A stretch of 64,000 nt of DNA from Micromonospora saelicesensis (GTDB lineage Bacteria > Actinomycetota > Actinomycetes > Mycobacteriales > Micromonosporaceae): NCBI RefSeq assembly GCF_900091575.1, contig NZ_FMCR01000001.1, positions 806,001 through 870,000 of the forward strand, in the 5' to 3' direction. The first letter of the stretch is position 1. Each line of letters opens with the position of its first letter. Position numbers and translations under genes: made by a program. Under the pieces are notes generated by a model that made no database searches, was not told the origin of the DNA, and worked only from the letters and a program-made list of their open reading frames with translations. Below, in pieces: positions 32,697-41,358 of the stretch.

Positions 32697-33838
32697 AGAT
32701 CGAGCGGATCGAGACCTTCCTGGTCGCGCCACGGTGGTTGTTCTGCCGGGTGGAGACCGACGACGGGCTGGTCGGGTGGGGTGAGCCGGTGGTCGAGGGC
32801 CGCGCCGAGGTGGTGCGCAGCGCGGTCGAGGTGCTCTCCGAATATCTGATCGGTGCGGACCCTCTGCGCATCGAGCAGCACTGGCAGGTGCTCACCAAGG
32901 GCGGCTTCTACCGGGGCGGCCCGATCCTCTCCAGCGCGGTCGCCGGCCTCGACCAGGCGCTCTGGGACATCGCCGGGCAGGCGTACGGCGCGCCGGTGCA
33001 CGCGCTGCTCGGCGGGCACGTACGCGACCGGGTACGGATCTACTCGTGGATCGGCGGGGACGAACCCGGCGAGGTGGCCGACGCCGCCGCCGCGCAGGTC
33101 GCCGCCGGCCTCACCGGGGTCAAGATGAACGCCTGCGGGCGGCTCTCGCCGATCCCCACCGCAGCCGAAGTGGACGCGGTCATCGGCCGGGTGGCCGCCG
33201 CCCGCGAGGTGCTCGGCCCCGACCGGGACATCGCCGTGGACTTCCACGGTCGCGCCGGAATGGCCGCCGTTCGCCGGATCCTGCCCGAGCTGGCCGCCCT
33301 GCGCCCGTTCTTCGTGGAGGAGCCGGTCCTGCCCGATCAGGCTCACCACCTGCGCGACATCGTCGCCAGCACGCCGATCCCGGTGGCCACCGGCGAACGG
33401 CTCTACGGTCGGTCCGAGTTCCTCGGCCCGTTGCAGGCCGGGGTCGCCGTGGTCCAACCGGACCTGTCGCACGCCGGTGGCATCTCCGAGGTCCGCCGGA
33501 TCGCCGCGCTGGCCGAGACGTACGGCGCGCTGCTCGCCCCGCACTGCCCGCTCGGCCCGATCTCCCTGGCGGCCAGCCTCCAGGTGGCCTTCGCGACGCC
33601 GAACTTCCTGATCCAGGAGCAGAGCATCGGCATCCACTACAACGCCGGCTCGGAGTTGCTGGACTACCTCATCGACCCGGAGCCGTTCCGGTTCGTGGAC
33701 GGGCACATCGCCCGCCTCGACCGGCCCGGTCTGGGCATCACTGTCGACGAGGTGGCGGTCCGCAAGGCGGCTCAGACCCCACACGCCTGGCGCAACCCGG
33801 TCTGGCAGCACGCCGACGGGTCCTTCGCCGAGTGGTGA
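32693..33838 (+). CDS. dgoD: D-galactonate dehydratase
   Basis: A 381-residue enolase-superfamily dehydratase that turns D-galactonate into 2-dehydro-3-deoxy-galactonate. It lines up closely along its whole length with E. coli DgoD as I know it: 'GFYRGGPIL', 'DQALWDI', 'YSWIGGD', metal ligands D183 ('VDFHGR'), E209 ('FVEEPVLP') and E235 ('TGERL'), H284 ('LAPHCPLGPI'), 'EQSIGIHYN' and the C-terminal 'WRNPVW.H.DGS.AEW'. GTG start at 32693 overlaps the regulator stop; its own stop overlaps the next start. This is the most secure assignment in the pathway. Confidence 0.95.
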   Translation: MKIERIETFLVAPRWLFCRVETDDGLVGWGEPVVEGRAEVVRSAVEVLSEYLIGADPLRIEQHWQVLTKGGFYRGGPILSSAVAGLDQALWDIAGQAYGAPVHALLGGHVRDRVRIYSWIGGDEPGEVADAAAAQVAAGLTGVKMNACGRLSPIPTAAEVDAVIGRVAAAREVLGPDRDIAVDFHGRAGMAAVRRILPELAALRPFFVEEPVLPDQAHHLRDIVASTPIPVATGERLYGRSEFLGPLQAGVAVVQPDLSHAGGISEVRRIAALAETYGALLAPHCPLGPISLAASLQVAFATPNFLIQEQSIGIHYNAGSELLDYLIDPEPFRFVDGHIARLDRPGLGITVDEVAVRKAAQTPHAWRNPVWQHADGSFAEW

Positions 33839-34671
33839 CCGGCAAGCGGCCGGTGGCCCTGCGGGTGGCGTACGACGCGGCGCACGGCGGTCGGTGGACG
33901 AGTCTGCGCGGTGGCGGCCGGGAGTGGCTCTGGCGTGGCCCGGAACCCGGTCGGCACGAGGTACGCCCCGACGACGCGTTCGTCGACGCCGGTGGGCTGG
34001 AGGAGTGCCTGCCCACGGTGCGCGGCGAGCCCGACCACGGCGAGGTGTGGTCGCGGCCCTGGCGCGACGGCGGCCCCGGCACCGCGGTCATCGAGCAGCC
34101 GACGTTCACCCTCACCCGCCGGATCATCGACTCCGGCGGCGTGGTGGTGGCCGACTACCGGTTGGCCGCCGACCCCGGGTACCGGTTCGTCTGGGCCGCG
34201 CACGCACTGCTCGACCTCTCCCCCGCCGCCCGCCTCGACGCGCCCGCCGGCACCCCGACCCGGCTGCACCCGGAAGCCGCCGCGCTCCTGCCACCGGGCA
34301 GCTGGCCCACCGGCGACCCGTGGTTGACCGGGTCGTGGCCGGCCCCGTCCGGGCTGCCCCTGGACACCTTCGGCCCGGACGACGGGACCGCGCTCGGCGC
34401 GGTGCTGCTCGACTGCGCCCGGGTCCAGGTGATTGACGGCGCCGACCGGCTGACTCTGGAGCTGGAGTGCGCCGGCCAGCCCCGCAGCACCGCGCTCTGG
34501 CGCAACCTGGGCGGCTGGCCGGCGAACGGCCCCTACCGCAGCGTCGGCATCGAACCGATGCTCGGCGCGGCCTTCGACCTGGCCGACGCCGGCCCCTCCG
34601 ACGCGGCGGTCGTCCCGCCCACCGGCGAGGTCACCTGGCGACTCACCATCTCCGCCAACCGCAACCACTGA
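33835..34671 (+). CDS. Galactose mutarotase-like (aldose 1-epimerase fold) protein
   Basis: A 278-residue protein whose pattern matches the aldose epimerase supersandwich ('GGRWTSLRGGGREWLWRG', 'GGLEECLPTV', 'YRSVGIEPMLGAAFDLADA'). E at 'GIEPM' would be the catalytic base. It would interconvert anomers of galactose for the dehydrogenase, or act on a related sugar. GTG start at 33835 overlaps the dgoD stop (GTGA). It diverges from typical GalM and its catalytic His pair is not obvious by eye, so the activity is inferred from fold and operon. Confidence 0.8.
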   Translation: MTGKRPVALRVAYDAAHGGRWTSLRGGGREWLWRGPEPGRHEVRPDDAFVDAGGLEECLPTVRGEPDHGEVWSRPWRDGGPGTAVIEQPTFTLTRRIIDSGGVVVADYRLAADPGYRFVWAAHALLDLSPAARLDAPAGTPTRLHPEAAALLPPGSWPTGDPWLTGSWPAPSGLPLDTFGPDDGTALGAVLLDCARVQVIDGADRLTLELECAGQPRSTALWRNLGGWPANGPYRSVGIEPMLGAAFDLADAGPSDAAVVPPTGEVTWRLTISANRNH

Positions 34672-34681
34672 GGACACCGTG

Positions 34682-35302
34682 ATGAACCTGCTCGACGAGC
34701 TGCGTACCCACCGGCTGTTGGCCATCGTGCGCGGCCCGGACCCGGCGGCCGCGCTGACCGCCGTACTCACACTGGCCGAGAGCGGCGTCGCCCTGGTCGA
34801 GGTCTCGATGACCAGCGCCGACGCGCTCGGCGTCATCCGCCGCGCCCGGACTGCCCTCGGACCCGACTTCGCCCTGGGTGCCGGCACCGTGCTCAGCGCG
34901 GAGGACGCCCGCGCGGCGGCCGACGCGGGCGCCGGTTTCCTGGTCACCCCGGCCATCTCGGCGAGCCTCGCCGAGGGCGGCCGGCTCGGGCTGCCGGTCC
35001 TCGCCGGCGCCCTCACCCCCACCGAGGTGGTGCGGGCCAACGACGGCGGGGCCACGGCAATCAAGCTCTTCCCGGCCTCGCTCGGCGGGCCCGACTACCT
35101 CGGCGCTCTGCGCGACCCGTTCCCCGGCACCGCGTTCGTGCCGGTCGGTGGTGTCGACGCGGACGGTGCTCGGCGCTACCTCGACCGGGGCGCGACAGCT
35201 GTCGGCGTCGGTTCCCCGCTGCTCGGCGACGCCGTCCGGGGCGGCGACACGGCGGCGCTGCGCGAGCGCGCCGCCGCCTTCCTGGCGGCGGTCCGGCCAT
35301 GA
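34682..35302 (+). CDS. KDPG/KDPGal aldolase
   Basis: A 206-residue class I aldolase of the Eda/DgoA family, which splits 2-dehydro-3-deoxy-6-phospho-galactonate or -gluconate to pyruvate and glyceraldehyde-3-phosphate. Visible are R17 in 'LLAIVRG', E40 in 'LVEVSM', 'GAGTVLS' and the Schiff-base K128 in 'AIKLFPAS'. GAGGA lies seven bases before ATG 34682 (a GTG three bases earlier is possible). The stop overlaps the next gene's ATG (ATGA). Sequence alone does not separate gluco- and galacto-specific forms; the adjoining dgoD favours KDPGal. Confidence 0.92.
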   Translation: MNLLDELRTHRLLAIVRGPDPAAALTAVLTLAESGVALVEVSMTSADALGVIRRARTALGPDFALGAGTVLSAEDARAAADAGAGFLVTPAISASLAEGGRLGLPVLAGALTPTEVVRANDGGATAIKLFPASLGGPDYLGALRDPFPGTAFVPVGGVDADGARRYLDRGATAVGVGSPLLGDAVRGGDTAALRERAAAFLAAVRP

Positions 35303-36240
35303 CCGACCTGCTCACGCTCGGCGAGACGATGGCGGCGTTCCGCACCACCGGCCCCCTGCGACTGGGCGGTACCGCCGGTATCTCCGTCGCCGGGTCCGAG
35401 TCGAACGTGGCGATCGGCGTGGCCCGGCTCGGCCACCGGGCGGCCTGGGTCGGTGTCACCGGCGCCGACGAGCCCGGCGAGCTGGTCCGCCGCACGCTGC
35501 GCGCCGAGGGTGTCGACCTGACCTGGTCCCGGGTCGACGCGGCCGCCCCCACCGGCCTGATCCTCTTCGAGAACCGGGTCGCGGACATCAACCGGGTCAC
35601 CTACCACCGCTCCTTCTCGGCCGGCTCCCGGCTGGGCCCGGCCGACGTGACCCGGGCCTTCGACGCGCCCGGGCCGCCACCCCGGCTGCTGCACGTCACC
35701 GGCATCACCTGCGCGCTCGGCGTCGAGCCGTACCAGGCGGTGGTGGAGGCCGTGCGGCGCGCCCGCGTCGCCGGCAGCACGATCTGCCTGGACGTCAACC
35801 ACCGCAACCGGCTCTGGTCGGTCGCCGACGCGGCCGAAGCGCTGCGCCCGCTGCTGCCCTCGATCGACCTGGTGATCGCCTCCGACGACGAGTTGGCGGT
35901 GCTCACCGATGCGACCGACCCGGCCGCGGCGCTACTCTCGGCCGGCGTCACCGAGGTCGTGGTCAAGCACGGTGCCGATGGAGCGACCAGCCACAGCGCG
36001 ACCGGGACCATCCACCGTCCAGCCCGGACGGTGCCGGTGGTGGACACCGTCGGCGCGGGCGACGCCTTCGTCGCCGGGCTGCTCTCCGGCTGGCTCGACG
36101 GCGTCGACGCGTCGGCCCGACTGGACCGGGCCGTCACCACCGGCGCGTTCGCGGTCGCCAGCCGGGGCGACTGGGAGGGCCTGCCCGACCGGGCCGAGCT
36201 GGCGCTGCTCGACCACGGCCCCGGCGGTACGGTCCGCTGA
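35299..36240 (+). CDS. PfkB-family sugar kinase, probable 2-keto-3-deoxy-galactonate/gluconate kinase
   Basis: A 313-residue ribokinase-type kinase. The N-terminal pattern 'GGTAGISVAGSESNVAIGVARLG' and 'WVGVTGADEPGE' and the C-terminal 'DTVGAGDAFVAGLLSG' with catalytic D255 match KdgK-type enzymes. In this operon it would phosphorylate KDGal to KDPGal for the aldolase encoded just before it. E. coli uses an unrelated kinase (DgoK) for this step, so the PfkB type is an alternative solution, as in other actinobacteria and archaea. ATG 35299 overlaps the aldolase stop. Confidence 0.9.
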   Translation: MTDLLTLGETMAAFRTTGPLRLGGTAGISVAGSESNVAIGVARLGHRAAWVGVTGADEPGELVRRTLRAEGVDLTWSRVDAAAPTGLILFENRVADINRVTYHRSFSAGSRLGPADVTRAFDAPGPPPRLLHVTGITCALGVEPYQAVVEAVRRARVAGSTICLDVNHRNRLWSVADAAEALRPLLPSIDLVIASDDELAVLTDATDPAAALLSAGVTEVVVKHGADGATSHSATGTIHRPARTVPVVDTVGAGDAFVAGLLSGWLDGVDASARLDRAVTTGAFAVASRGDWEGLPDRAELALLDHGPGGTVR

Positions 36241-36260
36241 CGATTCTCTGGAGGAGCACC

Positions 36261-37142
36261 ATGGAGCTGACCGAGCCGACCGTCTGGAGCACCGACCGGC
36301 TGGAGCTGGGTGAGGGCCTGCGCTGGGTCGACGACCGGCTGGTCCTCGTCGACCTGCTGGCCGGGCGACTGTTGGAGACCGATGGCGACGCCCCGACCCC
36401 GCTGCGGGAGCTACGCCGCCTCGACGTGCCGCTCGGTGCGGTCGCCCCGGTGGCCGACCGACCCGGCGAATGGCTGGCCGCCGCCGGGACCGGCGTCACG
36501 GTGCTGCCCGCCACCGGCGACCCCCGCCCGGTCGCCGAGCTGGTCGCCGACGCGCCGGAGCCGACCCGGATGAACGACGCGGTCGCCGACCCGCACGGCC
36601 GCTTCTGGGCCGGCAGCATGACGTACGCGATGGTGCCCGGCGGGGGCACGCTGTTCCGCCTCACCCCGGGTGCTGAGCCGGTCCCCGCGGTGACCGGGCT
36701 GACCATCCCGAACGGGCCGGCGTTCGACGCGACCGGCACCACCATGTACCTGGCCGACACCCCGCGCGGCGAGATCGACCGGTTCACCGTCGACCCCGCC
36801 ACCGGTGACCTGAGCGGGCGGGAGCCGTTCCTGCGGTTGTCCCCCGCCGACGGCGGCCCGGACGGCATGACGCTGGACGCGGCCGACCACCTCTGGATCG
36901 CGTTGTGGGGCGGCTCGGCGGTACGCCGCTACCGGCCCGACGGCACCCTCGACCGGGAGATCCGGCTGCCGGCCAAGCAGCCGGCCGGCATCTGTCTGGG
37001 CGGCCCCGACCTGCGGCGACTCTTCATCGGCACCGCCCGGGTGGGGCTGGACTCGGCGGGCCCGCAGGACGGCGCGCTGCTCGCGGTGGACGTCCCGGTG
37101 CCCGGCCTGCCCGCCGCGCGGGCCGGCGCACCAGCGAGCTGA
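36261..37142 (+). CDS. SMP-30/regucalcin-type sugar lactonase
   Basis: A 293-residue six-bladed propeller lactonase. Metal ligands by comparison with regucalcin are E18 ('LGEGLRW'), N151 ('IPNGPAFD') and D201 ('PDGMTLD'), with substrate-side 'TRMNDAVADPHGRFWAG'. It would open galactono-1,4- or 1,5-lactone to galactonate, the missing step between the SDR and DgoD. GGAGGAG lies before the ATG at 36261, 20 bases after the kinase stop. A long open frame extends upstream through the kinase gene but is only a shadow. Confidence 0.92.
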   Translation: MELTEPTVWSTDRLELGEGLRWVDDRLVLVDLLAGRLLETDGDAPTPLRELRRLDVPLGAVAPVADRPGEWLAAAGTGVTVLPATGDPRPVAELVADAPEPTRMNDAVADPHGRFWAGSMTYAMVPGGGTLFRLTPGAEPVPAVTGLTIPNGPAFDATGTTMYLADTPRGEIDRFTVDPATGDLSGREPFLRLSPADGGPDGMTLDAADHLWIALWGGSAVRRYRPDGTLDREIRLPAKQPAGICLGGPDLRRLFIGTARVGLDSAGPQDGALLAVDVPVPGLPAARAGAPAS

Positions 37143-37242
37143 TCGGAGGCATATCGGACGCCAGGGCGGGAACAACCGCACCGAAGCGCCGTAACAGCCG
37201 ACCGGTAGGGAGCGAGCCGATGAGCACCGTGGGGCGGACGTC

Positions 37243-38346
37243 ATGAACGGGCCGGTCGGCGACGAGCCGATGGGCGAGCTGGAGCTGGTGCACACCTTCA
37301 CCGGCCCGATGCCGACCGGGGTGAGCGTCTCGCACCGGGGCCGGATCTTCGTCAACTTCCCGAAGTGGGGCGACGAGGTGCCGGCCACCGTCGTCGAGCT
37401 GCGCGACGGCCGGGAGATGCCCTACCCCGACCAGGCCTGGAACGACCCGTCCGGCGACGACGACGCGGGCGCGTTCGTCTCGGTGCAGAGCATCGTGGTG
37501 GACCCGGCCGACCGGCTCTGGGTGCTGGACACCGGCAGCCCGATGTTCCAGCCCACCAAGCCGGGCGGCCCCAAGCTGGTCAGGATCGACCTGGACACCG
37601 ACACGGTCGCCCAGGTGATCACGTTCCCGGCGGACGTGGCGCTGCCGACGACGTACCTCAACGACGTCCGCTTCGACCTGCGGCGGGGCGAGGCCGGGGT
37701 CGCGTACATCACCGACTCGGCGGACTCCGGGCCGAACGGGATCATCGTGGTGGACCTGGCCAGCGGGGCCTCCTGGCGGCGGCTGCACGACCACCCGTCC
37801 ACCAAGGCGGAGCCGCTGACGTCGTTCCGGCCGGTGGTCGAGGGCCGACCCTTCCTCGAACGGCCGGCCGACGGCCCGCCGAAGCCGGTGAGCATGGGCT
37901 CCGACGGCATCGCCATCTCCGCCGACGGCGACCGGCTGTACTACTGCCCGCTGGCGTCCCGGCGCCTGCACAGCGTGTCCACCGAGGCGCTGGCCGACCC
38001 GGGCGTCACCCAGGAGGCGGTCGCCGCGACCGTGGTCGACGAGGGCGACAGGGGCACCGCCTCGGACGGGTTGGAGAGCGACGACGCCGGACGGCTCTAC
38101 CTCACCTCGTACGAGCACAACGCGGTGCTGCGTCGACTGCCCGACGGCGAGTACGAGACCCTGGTGCACGACCCGCGACTGCTCTGGCCGGACACCATGT
38201 CGGTGGCCACCGACGGGTACCTCTACGTCACCGCCAACCAACTGCACCGGCAGCCGCAGTACCAGCGGGGCAAGGACCTGCGGCGCAAGCCGTACGCACT
38301 GTTCCGCACCCGCATCGACGCCGGCCCGGTGCTGCTGCGCCGCTGA
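37243..38346 (+). CDS. Major royal jelly/yellow-family (MRJP) propeller protein
   Basis: A 367-residue cytoplasmic protein (no signal peptide) with the MRJP/yellow pattern: 'SVQSIVVDPADRLWVLDTG', 'TTYLNDVRFDL', 'YITDSADSGPNGIIVVDL', 'GSDGIAISADGDRLYYCPLASRRL', 'GLESDDAGRLYLTSYEHNAV' and 'LLWPDTMSVATDGYLYVTANQ'. The family is best known from insects; bacterial members have no settled activity, and their propeller is related to SMP-30 lactonases. Following the lactonase gene by 100 bases, it may be a second sugar lactonase or sugar-acid-binding protein. GGGGCGG precedes the ATG at 37243; 'MGELELV' nine codons on is another possible start. Confidence 0.87.
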   Translation: MNGPVGDEPMGELELVHTFTGPMPTGVSVSHRGRIFVNFPKWGDEVPATVVELRDGREMPYPDQAWNDPSGDDDAGAFVSVQSIVVDPADRLWVLDTGSPMFQPTKPGGPKLVRIDLDTDTVAQVITFPADVALPTTYLNDVRFDLRRGEAGVAYITDSADSGPNGIIVVDLASGASWRRLHDHPSTKAEPLTSFRPVVEGRPFLERPADGPPKPVSMGSDGIAISADGDRLYYCPLASRRLHSVSTEALADPGVTQEAVAATVVDEGDRGTASDGLESDDAGRLYLTSYEHNAVLRRLPDGEYETLVHDPRLLWPDTMSVATDGYLYVTANQLHRQPQYQRGKDLRRKPYALFRTRIDAGPVLLRR

Positions 38347-38363
38347 TCAGGCCGGCGCGCTCG

Positions 38364-39119
38364 TCAGCTGACGGGCAGGGTGCGGTCCAGGAGGTCGAAC
38401 AGGGCGGCCCAGTGACGCTCGGTGGCCTGCTCGTCGTACGCCGGGGTGTCGGCCATGGTGTAGCCGTGGTGCGCCCCGGTGTACACCTCCGAGCGGTAGC
38501 GCACCCCGGCGGCGTCGAGCGCCTTCTCCAGCGTGGCGATCTGCTCGGGGGTCATCGACTGGTCGGCGTCGGCGTGGCCGAAGTACAGCTCGCCGGTGAT
38601 CGAGCCGACGCCCAGGTGTGGGCTGTCCGGCGCCTCGGTGACGATCCGCCCGCCGTGGAAGCTGGCGATCGCAGCGATGCGGTCCGGGTGCGTCTCGATG
38701 GCCCGTAGCGCGTTCGTGCCGCCCATGCAGTAACCGGTGATGGCGACCGGGCCCGGTCGGACGTCGTCGCGGGCGGCCAGGAAGTCGAGGAACGCGGCGG
38801 TGTCCCGGTTGATCACGTCGGGAGTCAACGCGCCGACCAGCGGCATGATCTTCTCGAAGAGGGCGGCGCGCTGGTCGGCCTCGCCGAGGCGGGACAGGTC
38901 GAACAGGGGTGCCCGACCGGCCCGGTAGAACAGGTGGGGCGTCAGCACCAGGTAACCGCGTTCGGCGATCCGCTCGGCCATCTCGACCAGACGGGGGCGC
39001 GGCCCGAAGGCGTCCATGAAGAGCAGCACCGCCGGGAAGGGGCCCTCGCCGTCCGGTCGGGTCAGGCTCGCGTCCGCCACTCCGTCACTGGTCGGGATGT
39101 CCACCGTCGTCGTCAGCAC
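38364..39119 (-). CDS. Dienelactone hydrolase family protein
   Basis: A 251-residue alpha/beta hydrolase with a Cys nucleophile: C131 in 'ITGYCMGGTN', Asp near 187 ('FGHADADQS') and His near 217 ('GAHHGYTM'). Such enzymes open dienelactone or related lactones and esters in aromatic breakdown, but many have other substrates. The GTG at 39119 has GAGGAGG seven bases upstream. It converges on the MRJP gene, and the palindrome CGTCAGCTGACG (38362-38373) covers its stop. Context gives no clear pathway; it is probably a stand-alone gene. Confidence 0.9.
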   Translation of the reverse strand: MLTTTVDIPTSDGVADASLTRPDGEGPFPAVLLFMDAFGPRPRLVEMAERIAERGYLVLTPHLFYRAGRAPLFDLSRLGEADQRAALFEKIMPLVGALTPDVINRDTAAFLDFLAARDDVRPGPVAITGYCMGGTNALRAIETHPDRIAAIASFHGGRIVTEAPDSPHLGVGSITGELYFGHADADQSMTPEQIATLEKALDAAGVRYRSEVYTGAHHGYTMADTPAYDEQATERHWAALFDLLDRTLPVS

Positions 39120-39240
39120 TGTGCCTCCTCGTACGCCGATCTTGGTCCGTTCGGAACGTTACTCGCCGTATCGGCACCCTCGGCGGGCAGCCGCGTGAAC
39201 GCGGCGTCAAGAAGTCGATCGGGCCCAGATCCGACGCCGG

Positions 39241-41256
39241 TCAGGCACGCACGAAGCGCACCGCGTCCGCGACCACGTGGCCGTCGGTGTCCTCGGTGCG
39301 GATCAGCACGCTTCCGTCGCTGCCCGCAGTGAACTGGTAGGTGCCCAACGGCACCCACTGGCCGCCGGACTGTCGCTGGTTGACCGTCCGGGTGATCAAC
39401 CCCCCGGAGTACGCGATGTCCACCGGCACGTTCGTCGCGCGGTTCGGGTCCGCGGTCCAGCGCAACTGCACTGTCCACGACCCGGAGGCGGGAAGTGAAG
39501 GGCGGAACCGCAGCCGGTTGACGCCCTTGGCGGTGTTGCCGTCGTGCTCGTAGTCCGGGCCGTAGTAGCCGCCAATGCTGGTGCTGCGCAGCCACGTCCC
39601 GGCCCGGGTGATCCCGCTGGTCGACGCGTTGTCCAGGATCACCTCGCTGGTGGAGCCCCACTCCAGCACCGCGCCGTCCTGGCGCAGCCGGGTCTGGAGA
39701 GCGGGCACGGAGACGGCCTGCACGGCAAGGTTCCCGGCGAGCGCCAGGGACGCCGCGGTGGCCGCGGCCTGCCCGAGGATCATGAAGACGGGTTCCATCC
39801 GGATCGAGCCGTACGCGATGTGGCTCGACGAGAGGCAGACCGGCACCAGCAGGTTGGCGCACTGCGCCTGGTGCGGCACTATCGCGCGGTAGCTCACCGG
39901 GTACGGCGCCGGCACGCCGATCTGCACGTCCCCCTCGTTGCGCACCTTGCCGTCGACGACCACCCGCTGACAGTTGTGCGAGTCCATCGTGTAGCTGGCC
40001 AGGCCCACCGAGTCGGTAGCGCGTACCCGACCCCGACAGTCGGCCTCGGTCATCACGTACGCGGAGATCATCCGGCGTGCCTCGCGGATGTAGAGCATCG
40101 GCGGCCAGCCGCCCGTGCCGGTGAACTCGTCCACCGGCAGCCCCCACCGGGCCGTCGAGTCGCGGACCGACGCCGGCAGCCGCGGGTCGTTGGCCAGGAA
40201 CCACATCAACCCCTGCTGGTAGGTGCGGTGCTCGGCGATGATGCTCTCCCGCGTCGCCCAGCTCGCCGTCGGGTACGCGTAGTTGAAGCCGATGTTGTCG
40301 GTCGACACGGCGCCGTTGTTGTTGGAGTCGGTCTTCCCGCCGCCGACCGAGTGGGTGGTGAAGTAGGGCCCGGTGTAGCCGGCCTGGATGTGCCGCAGCA
40401 GCAGTTCGTACCGGATCGGGTCGTAACCGGACGGCTTGCCGAACGGGATCCGGTTGGCCGCCTGGGTGAGGCACATCCGGAAGCAGTACGCCTGGATCTT
40501 GTCGTCGCCGCTGCCCTGCGGGGCGAGCGGGGTGGCGGAGATGCCCGGCAGCAGCCCGCTCGCGGGCGAGCCGGCCGTCACGTACGGGTCGACGGGGTAG
40601 GCGAACTGGTGGGTGTTGCGCGACTGCACCCCGTTGATCGTCTCGCCGTAGGTGTCGTTGGACTCCCGCCCGACGGTGAACCCCACCCCGGCCATGGCCA
40701 GCAGGTCGCCCTCGTAGGTGGCGTCGACGAACACCCCGCCCCGGTAGATCGACCCGTCCTCGGTGCGCAGCTCGGTGATCCGGTTCCCGGTTCGGCCCAG
40801 GCCGGCCAGCCGGGCGTCGACGACCACGGGCACGCCCGCCTCGGCCAGCATCTCGGCGAAGACGGCGGTGGCGACGCGCGGTTCGAAGGTCATCCGCAGC
40901 GGCGAGGTCGGCGTGAGGGTTCCGCCGTGGTACTTCACGTACACCCGGCGGTAGAACTCGGCGGCGAGCCCGCCGATGGACGCCTGGACGCCGGTGTCGG
41001 TGGCGCCCAGCCCGGCGGTGCTCAACCCGCCGACGTGGCCGGTGGGCTCCACCACCACGGCGGTGCGGCCGAGCCGGCGCATGGTGATCGCGGCGGCCAG
41101 CCCGCCGGAGGTCGCGCCGTAGACGACCAGGTCGGCGGTGGTGACGGCGGCTCGGGCGGGGGCGGCCCGGAACGGGTCGGTGAGACCGGCCAGGACGAGG
41201 CCGGCACCGCCGGCGACCAGCAGCCGACGACGGGACAGGGGTAGGGGCACGGACAC
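39241..41256 (-). CDS. Tat-exported FAD-dependent oxidoreductase with golvesin-like C-terminal domain
   Basis: A 671-residue exported protein. A twin-Arg signal 'SRRRLLVAGGAGLVLAG' is followed by an FAD-dependent oxidoreductase domain (about 40-530): 'DLVVYGATSGGLAAAITMRRLG' (FAD dinucleotide loop, with Ala-Thr-Ser replacing part of GxGxxG), 'GGLSTAGLGATDTG', 'GVFVDATYEGDLLAMAG'. Residues about 535-671 match the golvesin/xanthan-lyase beta-sandwich ('VILDNASTSGITRAGTW', 'GYYGPDYEHDGN', 'LRWTADPNRATNVPVDI', 'VVADAVRFV'), a module for binding sugar or cell surface. GGGAG lies six bases before the GTG at 41256. Substrate unknown; surface carbohydrate oxidation is a guess. Confidence 0.9.
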   Translation of the reverse strand: MSVPLPLSRRRLLVAGGAGLVLAGLTDPFRAAPARAAVTTADLVVYGATSGGLAAAITMRRLGRTAVVVEPTGHVGGLSTAGLGATDTGVQASIGGLAAEFYRRVYVKYHGGTLTPTSPLRMTFEPRVATAVFAEMLAEAGVPVVVDARLAGLGRTGNRITELRTEDGSIYRGGVFVDATYEGDLLAMAGVGFTVGRESNDTYGETINGVQSRNTHQFAYPVDPYVTAGSPASGLLPGISATPLAPQGSGDDKIQAYCFRMCLTQAANRIPFGKPSGYDPIRYELLLRHIQAGYTGPYFTTHSVGGGKTDSNNNGAVSTDNIGFNYAYPTASWATRESIIAEHRTYQQGLMWFLANDPRLPASVRDSTARWGLPVDEFTGTGGWPPMLYIREARRMISAYVMTEADCRGRVRATDSVGLASYTMDSHNCQRVVVDGKVRNEGDVQIGVPAPYPVSYRAIVPHQAQCANLLVPVCLSSSHIAYGSIRMEPVFMILGQAAATAASLALAGNLAVQAVSVPALQTRLRQDGAVLEWGSTSEVILDNASTSGITRAGTWLRSTSIGGYYGPDYEHDGNTAKGVNRLRFRPSLPASGSWTVQLRWTADPNRATNVPVDIAYSGGLITRTVNQRQSGGQWVPLGTYQFTAGSDGSVLIRTEDTDGHVVADAVRFVRA

Positions 41257-41358
41257 GGCGAGCTCCCGAGGGGTAACCGGTGGAGGGGACGGTTACAGAA
41301 GCACGCCGCTGCCGCTGCGAACGAGATTCTTCAATCTCTGCCGGCGGGTGTCAACGGT

